Assembly (NCBI GenBank): GCA_900542245.1 | Contig: UQMQ01000009.1 | Location: 1-31,576, forward strand | DNA length: 31,576 nt | Direction of reading: 5' to 3' | DNA from: an uncultured Eubacteriales bacterium | GTDB lineage: Bacteria; Bacillota; Clostridia; Peptostreptococcales; Anaerovoracaceae | Part shown: positions 1-8,238 of the stretch, in pieces | Position numbering within the stretch: position 1 is the first letter of the stretch | Layout of the letters: each line of letters begins with the position of its first letter | The notes under the pieces: generated by a model | Database searches by the model: none | Seen by the model: only the letters and a program-made list of their open reading frames with translations | What the model was told of the DNA's origin: nothing | Made by a program: the position numbers and the translations under genes

Positions 1-86
1 AGAACTATGGAAATGCCTTTTTCGGCTTTGCCTCGGCAATATCATGGTTCCGGTAGTATGCACACAACAGCGGAAAGGAAATTTTT
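1..86. other. Upstream edge, no gene seen
   Basis: These bases lie before the first gene and hold no recognisable coding region, promoter or terminator. The only functional element I can point to is the ribosome binding site GGAAAGGAA at about 71-79, which serves the gene starting at 87. Whatever precedes this gene in its operon is outside the window. Confidence 0.6.
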
Positions 87-1751
87 ATGAAAATTCAGTT
101 AAAAAGGGACCCACGCGCTGCATTTGAGGAGATCGAGGTCGAAAAGGGCACGACGATCGAAACGATTTACAAGAGGATTGAACACGAATTGCCGTACAAA
201 ATCGTAGCGGCGAAAGTGAATTATAAATACGAGGGCTTGACTTACGCATTGCACCGGGAGTGCCGCGTGGAGCTTTTGGACATGCGCACGCAGGCGGCAA
301 ATCTGGTCTATCAGAGCAGTCTGTCGCTGCTTTATCTGAAGGCGGTCTACGATGTACTGGGCGATGTAGAGGTCGATATCGAAAACGCGCTGAACAAGGG
401 ACTGTATACGGAGATCAAGCGGGAGACGCCGGTGACGGCAAAGGAAGTCAGACAGATCCAAAGCCGCATGGAGGCGCTGGTCAAGGCGGACTTACCGCTG
501 ATCAAGGAGGCGCTCAGCAAGGAGGAGGCTATCGCGTTTTTTGAGAAAACAGGCAGGGAAGATAAGATCGCGCTGCTGGCGGAGAACCCGCAGGCAAAAA
601 AGGTCCGGCTCTATGCACTGGGCGGCTATCGCGATTTCTTTTACGGGCGCATGGTGCCATCGACGAGCTATCTTACGCTTTTTGAACTGCGCAAATATCG
701 CCGCGGCGTACTGCTGCGCTTCCCGCATCCGAGCGATCCGAACCGGATCCCGGATTATGTGGATGAGCGCGTGCTGTATCAGACCTTTGGCGAGCAGAGC
801 CGTTGGGGCAAGCTCATGGGGATCGATTACGCATTTGACCTCAATCGCAAAATTGAAGAGGGCAAGTTCAAGGAGCTGATTCAGCTTTCCGAGGCGCTGC
901 ATGAACGCAGGATCGTAGAGATCGCGGATATGATCACCAAACAGAAAAAGCGTATCATTCTGATCGCGGGACCATCGTCCTCCGGCAAGACGACGTTCGC
1001 GCAGCGGCTGTGCATTCAGCTTCGTGTCAACGGGCTGGAGCCGTTATATATGGGAACGGACGATTACTTTCTGGAACGCGAGCAGACGCCGGTCGATGCC
1101 TACGGTGAGAAGAACTACGAGGATCTGGACGCGGTCGATATTCACCTGTTCAACAGCAATATGAATGATCTCCTGGCAGGCAAGCAGGTAGATCTGCCGA
1201 CCTTCGATTTCCTGGAAGGGCATAAGAAATACGGCAAACGCCTGACCAGGATTCGCAGCAATCAGCCGATTGTCATCGAGGGCATCCATGCGCTGAACGA
1301 TGCGCTGACGCCGGAGATCGCCAAGGAGGAAAAATTCAAAATTTATATCAGTCCGCTGACCCAGCTCAATATTGACGCGCACAATCGTATCGTGACGACA
1401 GATCACCGGATGCTGCGCCGGATGGTGCGCGACTTCAAATATCGCGGCTACAGTGCGCAGAACACGATCCAAAACTGGCCGAAGGTGCGGGCCGGAGAGG
1501 ATAAAAATATTTTCCCGTACAGCAACGAGGCAGACGTGATGTTCAATTCCGTACATTTATATGAGCTTTGTGTACTCAAAAAATACGCGCTGCCACTCCT
1601 GGAAGCGATCCAGCCGGATGAACCGGAATACAGCGAGGCGCAGCGCATGCGGAATTTCCTGCGCTTCTTTAAGACGGTAGAGGATGATTCTGCGATCGTA
1701 AATAATTCGATCCTCAGAGAATTTATCGGCGGCAGTGTGTTTGTCGACTGA
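87..1751 (+). CDS. TGS-domain nucleoside (uridine-type) kinase
   Basis: A 554-residue protein with a TGS-like N-terminal domain (about residues 1-65), a middle region resembling the accessory part of threonyl-tRNA synthetase, and a C-terminal P-loop kinase of the uridine kinase/phosphoribulokinase superfamily. The Walker A motif GPSSSGKTT is at residues 295-303, followed by a TDDYF motif typical of uridine kinases and by VIEGIHALN. The family is annotated as nucleoside or uridine kinase, making nucleoside monophosphates with ATP or GTP in the cytoplasm; the exact substrate cannot be read from sequence. The ATG start has GGAAAGGAA eight bases upstream. Its neighbours, pseudouridine kinase and pseudouridine-phosphate glycosidase, support a role in pyrimidine nucleoside salvage. 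Confidence 0.85.
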   Translation: MKIQLKRDPRAAFEEIEVEKGTTIETIYKRIEHELPYKIVAAKVNYKYEGLTYALHRECRVELLDMRTQAANLVYQSSLSLLYLKAVYDVLGDVEVDIENALNKGLYTEIKRETPVTAKEVRQIQSRMEALVKADLPLIKEALSKEEAIAFFEKTGREDKIALLAENPQAKKVRLYALGGYRDFFYGRMVPSTSYLTLFELRKYRRGVLLRFPHPSDPNRIPDYVDERVLYQTFGEQSRWGKLMGIDYAFDLNRKIEEGKFKELIQLSEALHERRIVEIADMITKQKKRIILIAGPSSSGKTTFAQRLCIQLRVNGLEPLYMGTDDYFLEREQTPVDAYGEKNYEDLDAVDIHLFNSNMNDLLAGKQVDLPTFDFLEGHKKYGKRLTRIRSNQPIVIEGIHALNDALTPEIAKEEKFKIYISPLTQLNIDAHNRIVTTDHRMLRRMVRDFKYRGYSAQNTIQNWPKVRAGEDKNIFPYSNEADVMFNSVHLYELCVLKKYALPLLEAIQPDEPEYSEAQRMRNFLRFFKTVEDDSAIVNNSILREFIGGSVFVD

Positions 1752-1806
1752 TAGGAACCGGATAGGAAACGGACAGCAAACTGACAGCAAGGAGTATAAC
1801 AGTATT

Positions 1807-2730
1807 ATGGCGGAGATAAGCATTATAGGCGGCATCAATATCGACATTGAAGGGTGCCCATTCCGGGCGCTGCAGCCCGAAGATTCCAATCCCGGCAAAA
1901 TTTCACTCGCTTACGGCGGCGTCGGCAGGAACATTGTTGAGAATGCCGCTCGGCTCGGCGGCGATGTTGCGATGATCTCGGTCATCGGCGATGACCAGAT
2001 GGGACGCGGCGCCAAGGCGCAGCTTGCTGAGCTGGGCGTCGATGTCACCTATATCGAGGAGCTTGCGGGACGCAGTTCTTCGATGTATCTGTCGATTTTG
2101 GATGAAAAGCATGATATGGCGATGGCGATCAGTGATATGAGCATTATGGAAGCGCTGACACCGGAGAAACTCGCAGATTGCGCGGCGTTCTTACGGAAGT
2201 CGAAGATCGTTGCGCTGGATGCGAATCTGGATGAGGCGATTTTGACCTATGTCTGCGAGCTGCTGGACGGCATACCGCTCTTTTTTGACCCGGTATCGGC
2301 GGGCAAGGCGGTGCGGGTTCGCAATCTGATCGGCAGATTTTACAGCATGAAGCCGAATGTGATGGAAGCGGAGGTGCTTTCGGGCATGCGGATCGAAACG
2401 GAGGCGGATCTGAGCCGGGCAGGAGACTGGTTTCTGGCGCAGGGACTCAAGCAGCTCTTTATTACGCTGAACAAGGACGGCGTTTATTACAAAAATGAAG
2501 AGAAAGAGGGCATCATCAGACCTGATCAGAATCTGAAGATCGTCAGCGCGACCGGCGCGGGCGACAGCTTCTCGGCGGCGATCCTGCTGGGCTGCGTACA
2601 GCGGATGAACATTGAAGAGATTGCCCGCATGGGCATGGCGGCGGCTTCTGTTGCAATGGAGAGCAAGCAGGCCGTCAACAGCAATATGCATATGAATGAA
2701 CTCAAAAGGAGGATGAGAGAACATGTATAG
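1807..2730 (+). CDS. psuK: PfkB-family carbohydrate kinase, probable pseudouridine kinase
   Basis: A 307-residue PfkB/ribokinase-fold kinase. It begins with the GGINIDIEG strand, has the GGVGRNIVENAARLGG sugar-binding segment and ends with the ATGAGDSF signature that carries the catalytic Asp and the anion hole. The family phosphorylates sugars or nucleosides; assignment to pseudouridine (giving pseudouridine 5'-phosphate) rests on overlap with the glycosidase gene that consumes this product. The frame is open upstream to 1735, but MAEISIIGG at 1807 matches the family N-terminus and has AAGGAG at 1789-1794, so I start there. The gene starts 55 bases after the nucleoside kinase and overlaps psuG by 8 bases, suggesting translational coupling. 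Confidence 0.87.
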   Translation: MAEISIIGGINIDIEGCPFRALQPEDSNPGKISLAYGGVGRNIVENAARLGGDVAMISVIGDDQMGRGAKAQLAELGVDVTYIEELAGRSSSMYLSILDEKHDMAMAISDMSIMEALTPEKLADCAAFLRKSKIVALDANLDEAILTYVCELLDGIPLFFDPVSAGKAVRVRNLIGRFYSMKPNVMEAEVLSGMRIETEADLSRAGDWFLAQGLKQLFITLNKDGVYYKNEEKEGIIRPDQNLKIVSATGAGDSFSAAILLGCVQRMNIEEIARMGMAAASVAMESKQAVNSNMHMNELKRRMREHV

Positions 2731-3628
2731 TAAGTATTTAGACATCAAACCGGAAGTTGCAAAGGCACTGGAGGAGGGCACACCTGTAGTGGCGCTGGAA
2801 TCCACGATTATTTCCCATGGTATGCCGTATCCGAAGAATGTGGAGACTGCGATCGCAGTCGAAGATGTGCTGCGGGCGCATGGCGTGATGCCTGCGACGA
2901 TCGCGATCATCGGTGGCAGGATCAAGATCGGTCTGACCAGAGAAGAGATCGAATACATGGCGACCGCGGAGAACGTGCTGAAGGTCAGCAGACGCGACTT
3001 CCCGCTGACGATTTCGCAGGGGCTGGATGGCGCAACAACAGTTGCAGGTACGATGATCGCGGCGCACATGGCGGGTATTCGCCTGTTCGTGACCGGCGGC
3101 ATCGGCGGCGTGCACAGAGGCGCAGGCGAAAGCTTTGACATCTCCGCCGATCTGGAGGAACTCAAAATGACAGATGTGACGGTCGTATGCGCGGGCGTGA
3201 AATCCATTCTGGACATCGGCGCAACCTTGGAATATCTGGAAACCGCGGGTGTTCCGGTCGTGACCTTCGGCGCGGATCAGTTCCCGGCATTTTACAGCAG
3301 AGAGAGTGGGTTTACGGCAGACTGCCGCGTGGATGATCCTGCGAAGATTGCTGCCATGATGAAGAGCAAGGCGGAGCTCGGACTGCGCGGCGGCATGCTC
3401 GTTGCTTGCCCGATCCCGCAGGAGGACGAAATTCCATACGCGAAGATGGACGTTGTGATCCGGCAGGCACTTGCGGAGTGCGAGGAGAAGGGCGTGCGCG
3501 GCAAGAAGATTACGCCGTTCCTGCTGAGCAGGGTCAAAGATTTGACAGAAGGGCACAGCTTGGAGGCCAACATCAAACTGGTGCTGCATAATGCGGAGAT
3601 CGGCGCACAGATCGCGAGCAATCTCTGA
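2723..3628 (+). CDS. psuG: Pseudouridine-5'-phosphate glycosidase
   Basis: A 301-residue PsuG (IndA/YeiN family) enzyme, normal length for the family. It reversibly cleaves the C-C glycosidic bond of pseudouridine 5'-phosphate to uracil and ribose 5-phosphate in the cytoplasm. Visible family motifs are ALESTIISHGMPYP (residues 24-37, with the conserved Glu26), TGGIGGVHRGA (124-134) and CAGVKSILDI (156-165). Lys160 is in the position of the Schiff-base lysine of the E. coli enzyme, and Asp139 in ESFDIS fits the metal ligand. The start is the ATG after GGAGGATGAG inside the end of psuK, so the two enzymes are probably co-translated. It appears to be the last gene of the salvage operon; a 64-base gap separates it from the secreted nucleotidases. 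Confidence 0.95.
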   Translation: MYSKYLDIKPEVAKALEEGTPVVALESTIISHGMPYPKNVETAIAVEDVLRAHGVMPATIAIIGGRIKIGLTREEIEYMATAENVLKVSRRDFPLTISQGLDGATTVAGTMIAAHMAGIRLFVTGGIGGVHRGAGESFDISADLEELKMTDVTVVCAGVKSILDIGATLEYLETAGVPVVTFGADQFPAFYSRESGFTADCRVDDPAKIAAMMKSKAELGLRGGMLVACPIPQEDEIPYAKMDVVIRQALAECEEKGVRGKKITPFLLSRVKDLTEGHSLEANIKLVLHNAEIGAQIASNL

Positions 3629-3692
3629 TCGGGCACGCATCTGATCGACGGATAAATCAAAAGAGGAACAAAAGAGGAAGAGGTAGGCAGAC

Positions 3693-5735
3693 ATGAAGGG
3701 GAAGAGGAGATTTTTCGCAGCTGTCCTGACGCTTTGTCTTGTGCTGACAGGTATGCCGGGGGCAGCTTTCGGTGCGGACACTGCAGCGGCAGGGGATATT
3801 GTGATTCTTTACAGCAGTGATATGCACGGCGGCGTTGACAGCAATTTAGGCTTGGCGGGACTGGCGGCGCTCGCGAACGAAAAACGTGCGCAGGGCGACT
3901 ATGTGGAGCTGGTCGATGCGGGAGATGCAGTCAGCGGTACGACGCTGGCATCGACGACACAAGGCAAATATGTCATCGAGGCGATGAATCTGGCAGGGTA
4001 CGGGGTCGCGGTCCCGGGCGTGCACGATTTTGATTATGGCGTATCCGGGCTGGTGGGGACCTTATCCAAGGAAGCAAACCATCAGTATGTGAGCTGCAAC
4101 TTCACGATGACCGCGAACGGGCAGACGGTGTTCAAACCGTATGTCATCAAAACCTACGGCAGTGCAAAGGTAGCCTATATCGGCATCAGCGACCCGCAGA
4201 CCATCAGCAAGTCCGGCGCATCGTTCAAAAACAGTGACGGCAGTGCGGCGTATTCCTTTGCTGACGGAGCGGAGGGCAAGAACCTCTATCATACAGTGCA
4301 GGCTGCCATCGACGAGGCCAAGGCAGCCGGTGCGGACTATATCGTTGCGATCGGACATCTGAGCATGACCGGTGATGCGGCTTACACGCCGAAGAGCGTG
4401 ATTGAAAATACGACCGGTATACAGGCGTTCATCGACGGCAATACACATACGGCTACGGTCGGCGAAAAGGTCAAGACGGCAGACGGCAGCGAAGCGCTGC
4501 TGACCTGTGCCGGTGCCGGACTGAGCAATCTCGGCGTGCTGACCATTACGGCGGGTAAACGCATCACATCGCAGCTTATCAACAGCTATAATTTACGCGA
4601 CATCAAGACCAAAGACGGCATTGACGCGCTGACCAAAAAATACAGAGAAAATCTGCAGGAGAACTTTGCTGCGACCAGCAGCAGGCTGGAAGCGGCAAAC
4701 AGCAGCGGGGTCAGGATCATCGAGGGCAGCGAGACCAATCTGGGCGACCTCTGCGCGGATGCGTATCGGGTCGTCACCGGCGCGGATATCGCCTTTGTAG
4801 AGGCGCGAGAGATCAAGAGCAATATTGAGCTGGGCACCATCAGCTATGATGACATTATGAGCGCGCTGCCGGGCGGACAGTCTATCAGCGTCATCAGCGT
4901 CAGCGGTTATGATATTCTCGACGCGCTCGAAATGTCAGCGCGTGTATATCCTGCCAAGCACAGCGGCTTCTTGCAGGTATCCGGTATTACTTTTGATATT
5001 CAGGAAACGGTGATCCCGTCTGTGACCCTGGACGGAAACGGAAATTTCATCGGCGTATCGGATGATTACCGCGTAACGAATGTGATGATCAACGGCAAAG
5101 AGCTGGATGTGATGGCAAATTATACGGTTGCGGGTACGAACGCGCTTCTGAATGGGGAAACCGGCTATACGATGCTTCGGAACGGTCCGATCAAAAAAGC
5201 CAATGTGACGACAGATAATCAGGCATTGATCACCTACATCGCCGCCTCTCTCAAAAACAGCATCGGCGGCGCCTACAGCAGATCGCAGGGGCGCATTGAC
5301 TCCATCAAACTTGCCAGACAGAGTGAGATCGATGCCGAGATCGAAAAGAAGGTAGAAGAAAGAATCAAGGACTATGTGTCCGAGCTCAAAACACTGCGCG
5401 CGCAACTCGCTGCACAGCAGGATATCGTTGCAATCAAATCGCTTTCGATCAAGACCGCTGCGAAATTCAGCAAGAGCGGCAGCAAGCGCACCGTCAGGGT
5501 GACGTGGACGCCGTCTGAAAAGATCAGCGGGGTCAAGTATCAGCTTTATAAATCGACGAAGAAGTCGTCCGGATATAAAAAGCTTGCGGTGGTTTCGGGA
5601 ACGACCTTCCGCAATACGAGCAGTCTGAGCAAGAATAAGACGTATTATTATAAAGTGCGTGCCTATAAGTACATCAAGGGTAAATATTATTACAGTAGCT
5701 GGTCCAATGCGGCCTCCTGCAAGGTGAGAAAATAG
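3693..5735 (+). CDS. Secreted 5'-nucleotidase-family protein, probable pseudoenzyme, with C-terminal Fn3-like module
   Basis: A 680-residue exported paralogue of the next gene. There is a signal peptide at residues 1-28 (cut near AFGA|D), a calcineurin-like metallophosphatase domain, a 5'-nucleotidase C-terminal domain, a short charged coiled-coil-like stretch (about 545-575) and an Fn3-like module (about 600-680). Metal ligands Asp43/His45 (SSDMH) and Asp78 (DAGD) are kept. The GNHE motif reads GVHD (Val110 for the metal-binding Asn), and GHxH reads GNTH (Asn250 for His). The substrate motifs are also gone: NGGGIR is EAREIK (370-375) and PFGN is PGGQ (393-396). These losses predict weak or absent nucleotidase activity; a binding or altered role is possible. 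The reading frame is intact. RBS: GAGGAAGAGG. Confidence 0.85.
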   Translation: MKGKRRFFAAVLTLCLVLTGMPGAAFGADTAAAGDIVILYSSDMHGGVDSNLGLAGLAALANEKRAQGDYVELVDAGDAVSGTTLASTTQGKYVIEAMNLAGYGVAVPGVHDFDYGVSGLVGTLSKEANHQYVSCNFTMTANGQTVFKPYVIKTYGSAKVAYIGISDPQTISKSGASFKNSDGSAAYSFADGAEGKNLYHTVQAAIDEAKAAGADYIVAIGHLSMTGDAAYTPKSVIENTTGIQAFIDGNTHTATVGEKVKTADGSEALLTCAGAGLSNLGVLTITAGKRITSQLINSYNLRDIKTKDGIDALTKKYRENLQENFAATSSRLEAANSSGVRIIEGSETNLGDLCADAYRVVTGADIAFVEAREIKSNIELGTISYDDIMSALPGGQSISVISVSGYDILDALEMSARVYPAKHSGFLQVSGITFDIQETVIPSVTLDGNGNFIGVSDDYRVTNVMINGKELDVMANYTVAGTNALLNGETGYTMLRNGPIKKANVTTDNQALITYIAASLKNSIGGAYSRSQGRIDSIKLARQSEIDAEIEKKVEERIKDYVSELKTLRAQLAAQQDIVAIKSLSIKTAAKFSKSGSKRTVRVTWTPSEKISGVKYQLYKSTKKSSGYKKLAVVSGTTFRNTSSLSKNKTYYYKVRAYKYIKGKYYYSSWSNAASCKVRK

Positions 5736-5740
5736 GGATT

Positions 5741-5755
5741 GCTGCGCCGCGCAGC
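5741..5755 (+). other. Short GC hairpin between the tandem nucleotidase genes
   Basis: GCTGCG (5741-5746) and CGCAGC (5750-5755) form a perfect 6-bp stem with a 3-base loop, 5 bases after the stop codon of the first paralogue. There is no T-run after it, so it is not a convincing intrinsic terminator. It may slow polymerase or protect the end of an upstream mRNA segment. The second gene starts 58 bases later. Confidence 0.35.
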
Positions 5756-5813
5756 TTGCGTGCGCGGGTGGACAATAAATTAATGTTATCTCAAAACGAA
5801 AAGGAGAAGAACA

Positions 5814-7862
5814 ATGAAGAACAGGAGAGTATTAGCGGTACTGCTGGCAGTTGTTGTGATGATCGCGATGATGCCTGCGATGGCGTTTGCCGATACGGCA
5901 ACGACCACGCCGACAACAACGACAGGCGCAGAAACCACGACAACGACACCGGGCGCGGGCAAGACGGATGAAACGCCGGCTGCACCGGCGAAGTCGAATG
6001 ACATCGTCATTCTCGGCACCAGCGATGTGCACTGCGGCATCGACCAGAACATCGGTTATGCGGGTCTTGCGGCTTACAAAAAAGCCATGGCAGAGAAGTA
6101 TAACTATGTTGCGCTTGTCGACGCGGGTGACGCGATCCAGGGCGATACCATCGGTACCTTATCCAAGGGTGAATATCTGGTGGATATCATGAACGAAGTC
6201 GGCTATGACGTTGTCGTTCCGGGCAACCATGAATTCGACTATGGCATGGATCAGTTCCTCAATGTCATCGTACCGAAGATGAAAGCGACTTATGTGTCCG
6301 CAAACTTCATGAAAGGCGACAAGCTTGTGTTTGATGCCTATAAGATGATGACTTACGGCAGCAAGAAGGTCGCATTTGTCGGCATCAGCACCCCGGAGAC
6401 CCTGGTAAAGTCCACCCCGACCTATTTCCAGGATAAGTTCGGAAACTACATCTATGACTTCTGCAACGACAAGACCGGTGACAAGCTGTACAAGGCTGTA
6501 CAGAGCGCTGTTGACGCTGCAAAGAAGGCGGGTGCTGACTATGTTGTCGCAGTCGCACACCTCGGCGCGGACACTGCGAGCGCGCCTTGGACCTCTACAG
6601 ATGTTATCAAAAATACAACGGGTATCGACGCGCTGCTGGACGGTCACGCACACGAACTGTTCGTTAAGAGCGTGAAGAACAAAGACGGCAAATCCATCAA
6701 GATGGTAGCGACCGGCACGAAGCTCGAAAACATCGGCAAGATCGTCATCGCTGAGAACGGTGCGATCACTGCTGAATACATCGGCGCAGACGTGGCAAAG
6801 GACAAGGATGCAGATGTTGCGAAGTTTATCGACAGCATCAAGACGAAATATGACGCACTGGTCAAGACGGTTGTTGCAAAGACGGATGTCGATCTGATTA
6901 TTGCGGACCAAAAGGAGAACCGTCTGGTCAGAAGCGAAGAAACGAATCTTGGTGATCTCTGCGCGGATGCGTATAAGAATGTACTGGGCGCTGATATCGC
7001 GTTTGTCAACGGCGGCGGTATTCGCGTACCGATCAAAAAAGGCAATATCACCTACGGTGATATCATCGCGGTACATCCGTTCGGCAACATGGCATGCGTA
7101 ATCGAGGTGACTGGTCAGCAGATCCTTGATGCGTTGGAATTCGGTTCGAGGAATGTCGGTACGGGTGAGAACGGCGGCTTCCTGCAGGTTTCCGGTCTGA
7201 ACTACAGCATTCATAAGAACTTTAAGTCGACGGTAGAACTGAATGATAAGGAAGAATTTGTCAAGGTCGGTGGTGCGTACAAGGTTTATGATGTGAAAGT
7301 AAACGGAGAAGCTTTGGATCCTGCAAAGACCTACACACTGGCATCCCATAACTACATGCTGAAAAACGGCGGCGATGGCTTTAAGATGTTCAAGGGCAGC
7401 AAAGTCCTGCAGGATGAAGTCATGGTCGACAATCAGGTACTGATCAACTATATCCAGAACAACCTCAAGGGCGTTGTCGGCAGCGAATACGCAGCGCCGC
7501 AGGGCAGAATCATGATCACAGATACAGCTCCGACAGTGGAGCCTGTACCGGAGCCTGCACCGGATCAAAAGACCATCCTGAAGCAGTTTAAGACCAAGGT
7601 GACCTCCAAGAAGCAGAAAGGCGCAGTGAAGCTGACCTGGAAGGCTTGCACAGAGGTCAAGGGTGTCAAATATCAGGTATACAAATCCCTGAAGAAGTCC
7701 AAAGGATACAAGAGAGTCATCACAACCAGCAAGAGAACTTATACTGTGAAGAAGCTGACCAAGGGCAAGACCTATTACTTCAAGGTCAGAGTGGTCAAGA
7801 GCATTGACGGCAAGAACGCTTACTCCAAGTGGTCGAACATCACTTACAAAAAAGTCGCATAA
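5814..7862 (+). CDS. Secreted 5'-nucleotidase / 2',3'-cyclic phosphodiesterase family, intact active site
   Basis: A 682-residue exported metallophosphatase of the UshA/YfkN type. A signal peptide (1-26, cut AFA|D) is followed by a Thr/Pro-rich linker (27-60), the catalytic domain, the substrate-binding domain and an Fn3-like C-terminal module (about 600-682) that probably contacts the cell wall. All expected catalytic motifs are present: TSDVH (Asp71, His73), DAGD (Asp106), GNHEFDYG (Asn138, His139), VAHLG, GHAH (His278, His280), NGGGIR (399-404) and PFGN (422-425). The family hydrolyses extracellular nucleotides to nucleosides and phosphate with two bound metals. It is a tandem paralogue of the preceding gene. 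The start is the ATG after AAAAGGAGAAG. Two terminators follow. Confidence 0.93.
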   Translation: MKNRRVLAVLLAVVVMIAMMPAMAFADTATTTPTTTTGAETTTTTPGAGKTDETPAAPAKSNDIVILGTSDVHCGIDQNIGYAGLAAYKKAMAEKYNYVALVDAGDAIQGDTIGTLSKGEYLVDIMNEVGYDVVVPGNHEFDYGMDQFLNVIVPKMKATYVSANFMKGDKLVFDAYKMMTYGSKKVAFVGISTPETLVKSTPTYFQDKFGNYIYDFCNDKTGDKLYKAVQSAVDAAKKAGADYVVAVAHLGADTASAPWTSTDVIKNTTGIDALLDGHAHELFVKSVKNKDGKSIKMVATGTKLENIGKIVIAENGAITAEYIGADVAKDKDADVAKFIDSIKTKYDALVKTVVAKTDVDLIIADQKENRLVRSEETNLGDLCADAYKNVLGADIAFVNGGGIRVPIKKGNITYGDIIAVHPFGNMACVIEVTGQQILDALEFGSRNVGTGENGGFLQVSGLNYSIHKNFKSTVELNDKEEFVKVGGAYKVYDVKVNGEALDPAKTYTLASHNYMLKNGGDGFKMFKGSKVLQDEVMVDNQVLINYIQNNLKGVVGSEYAAPQGRIMITDTAPTVEPVPEPAPDQKTILKQFKTKVTSKKQKGAVKLTWKACTEVKGVKYQVYKSLKKSKGYKRVITTSKRTYTVKKLTKGKTYYFKVRVVKSIDGKNAYSKWSNITYKKVA

Positions 7863-7904
7863 GCATTGCGCTTTACGGCAATAGAACGAAAACATCAAGT
7901 GTAA

Positions 7905-7951
7905 AGGGCTGCACCTTAACGGAAAAAAACCGTTAGGGCGCAGCCCTCTTT
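7905..7951 (+). terminator. Strong intrinsic terminator after the 5'-nucleotidase gene
   Basis: The arms 7905-7922 and 7930-7947 pair over 18 positions with one A-C mismatch and one G-T pair, closed by an A7 loop and followed by CTTT. It sits 42 bases after the stop codon at 7862, so it should end the nucleotidase transcript. Confidence 0.85.
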
Positions 7952-7956
7952 CTATG

Positions 7957-7991
7957 GCGGCGGATATCCGGTCGAAGGTCCGCCGCTTTTT
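7957..7991 (+). terminator. Second intrinsic terminator in tandem
   Basis: GCGGCGGA (7957-7964) pairs perfectly with TCCGCCGC (7979-7986) and is followed directly by TTTTT. It begins 10 bases after the first terminator stem. The pair isolates the ribosomal operon promoter from read-through. Confidence 0.8.
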
Positions 7992-8149
7992 CACGCATCG
8001 GCACAAAAAAATCCGCAAAAAAATTTTGTATAAAATTTGAAAATTTCGGAAAAAAGATAAAGGAGAGCGTTGACACGGATTTCTGCCCTAAAAGAAAACG
8101 CAGATAAATGTGTACGAAAAATAGTAAATCAAAGCGTTGCAAATACTAA

Positions 8150-8186
8150 TTTTCGCCCAGAAAAAAACTTTGATTTTCTGCGAAAA
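8150..8186. repeat. AT-rich inverted repeat just upstream of the S10-operon promoter
   Basis: TTTTCGC (8150-8156) and AGAAAA (8159-8164) are mirrored by TTTTCT (8074+100 = 8174-8179) and GCGAAAA (8180-8186). This gives 13 base pairs interrupted only by a CC bulge, with a 9-base loop. It ends 16 bases before the -35 box. It could be an operator or an upstream promoter element. The whole stretch 7992-8202 is A/T-rich with A-tracts and holds no credible gene. Confidence 0.4.
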
Positions 8187-8202
8187 AAAATTCAAAAAAG
8201 AC

Positions 8203-8231
8203 TTGCATTATTTGCAGAATTCATTTATACT
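8203..8231 (+). promoter_or_regulatory. Sigma-A-type promoter of the S10-spc-alpha operon
   Basis: TTGCAT (8203-8208) and TATACT (8226-8231) are separated by exactly 17 bases. The region upstream is rich in A-tracts that could act as an UP element. Transcription should start near 8238-8240, leaving a leader of about 236 bases before rpsJ. It is the best promoter match in the 613-base gap. Confidence 0.8.
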
Positions 8232-8238
8232 AAAAAGG

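Noticed and set aside
2191..3781. Long minus-strand frames opposite psuK and psuG
   Set aside because: They mirror two clearly identified enzymes, show low-complexity composition and lack any family resemblance.
5741..5755. Hairpin between the two nucleotidase genes as a terminator
   Set aside because: The 6-bp stem has no following T-run, so the two genes are more likely co-transcribed.
6159..8018. 619-codon open frame on the minus strand
   Set aside because: It lies antisense to the intact 5'-nucleotidase gene, has no recognisable motif and crosses its terminator; it is an artefact of codon bias in the real gene.
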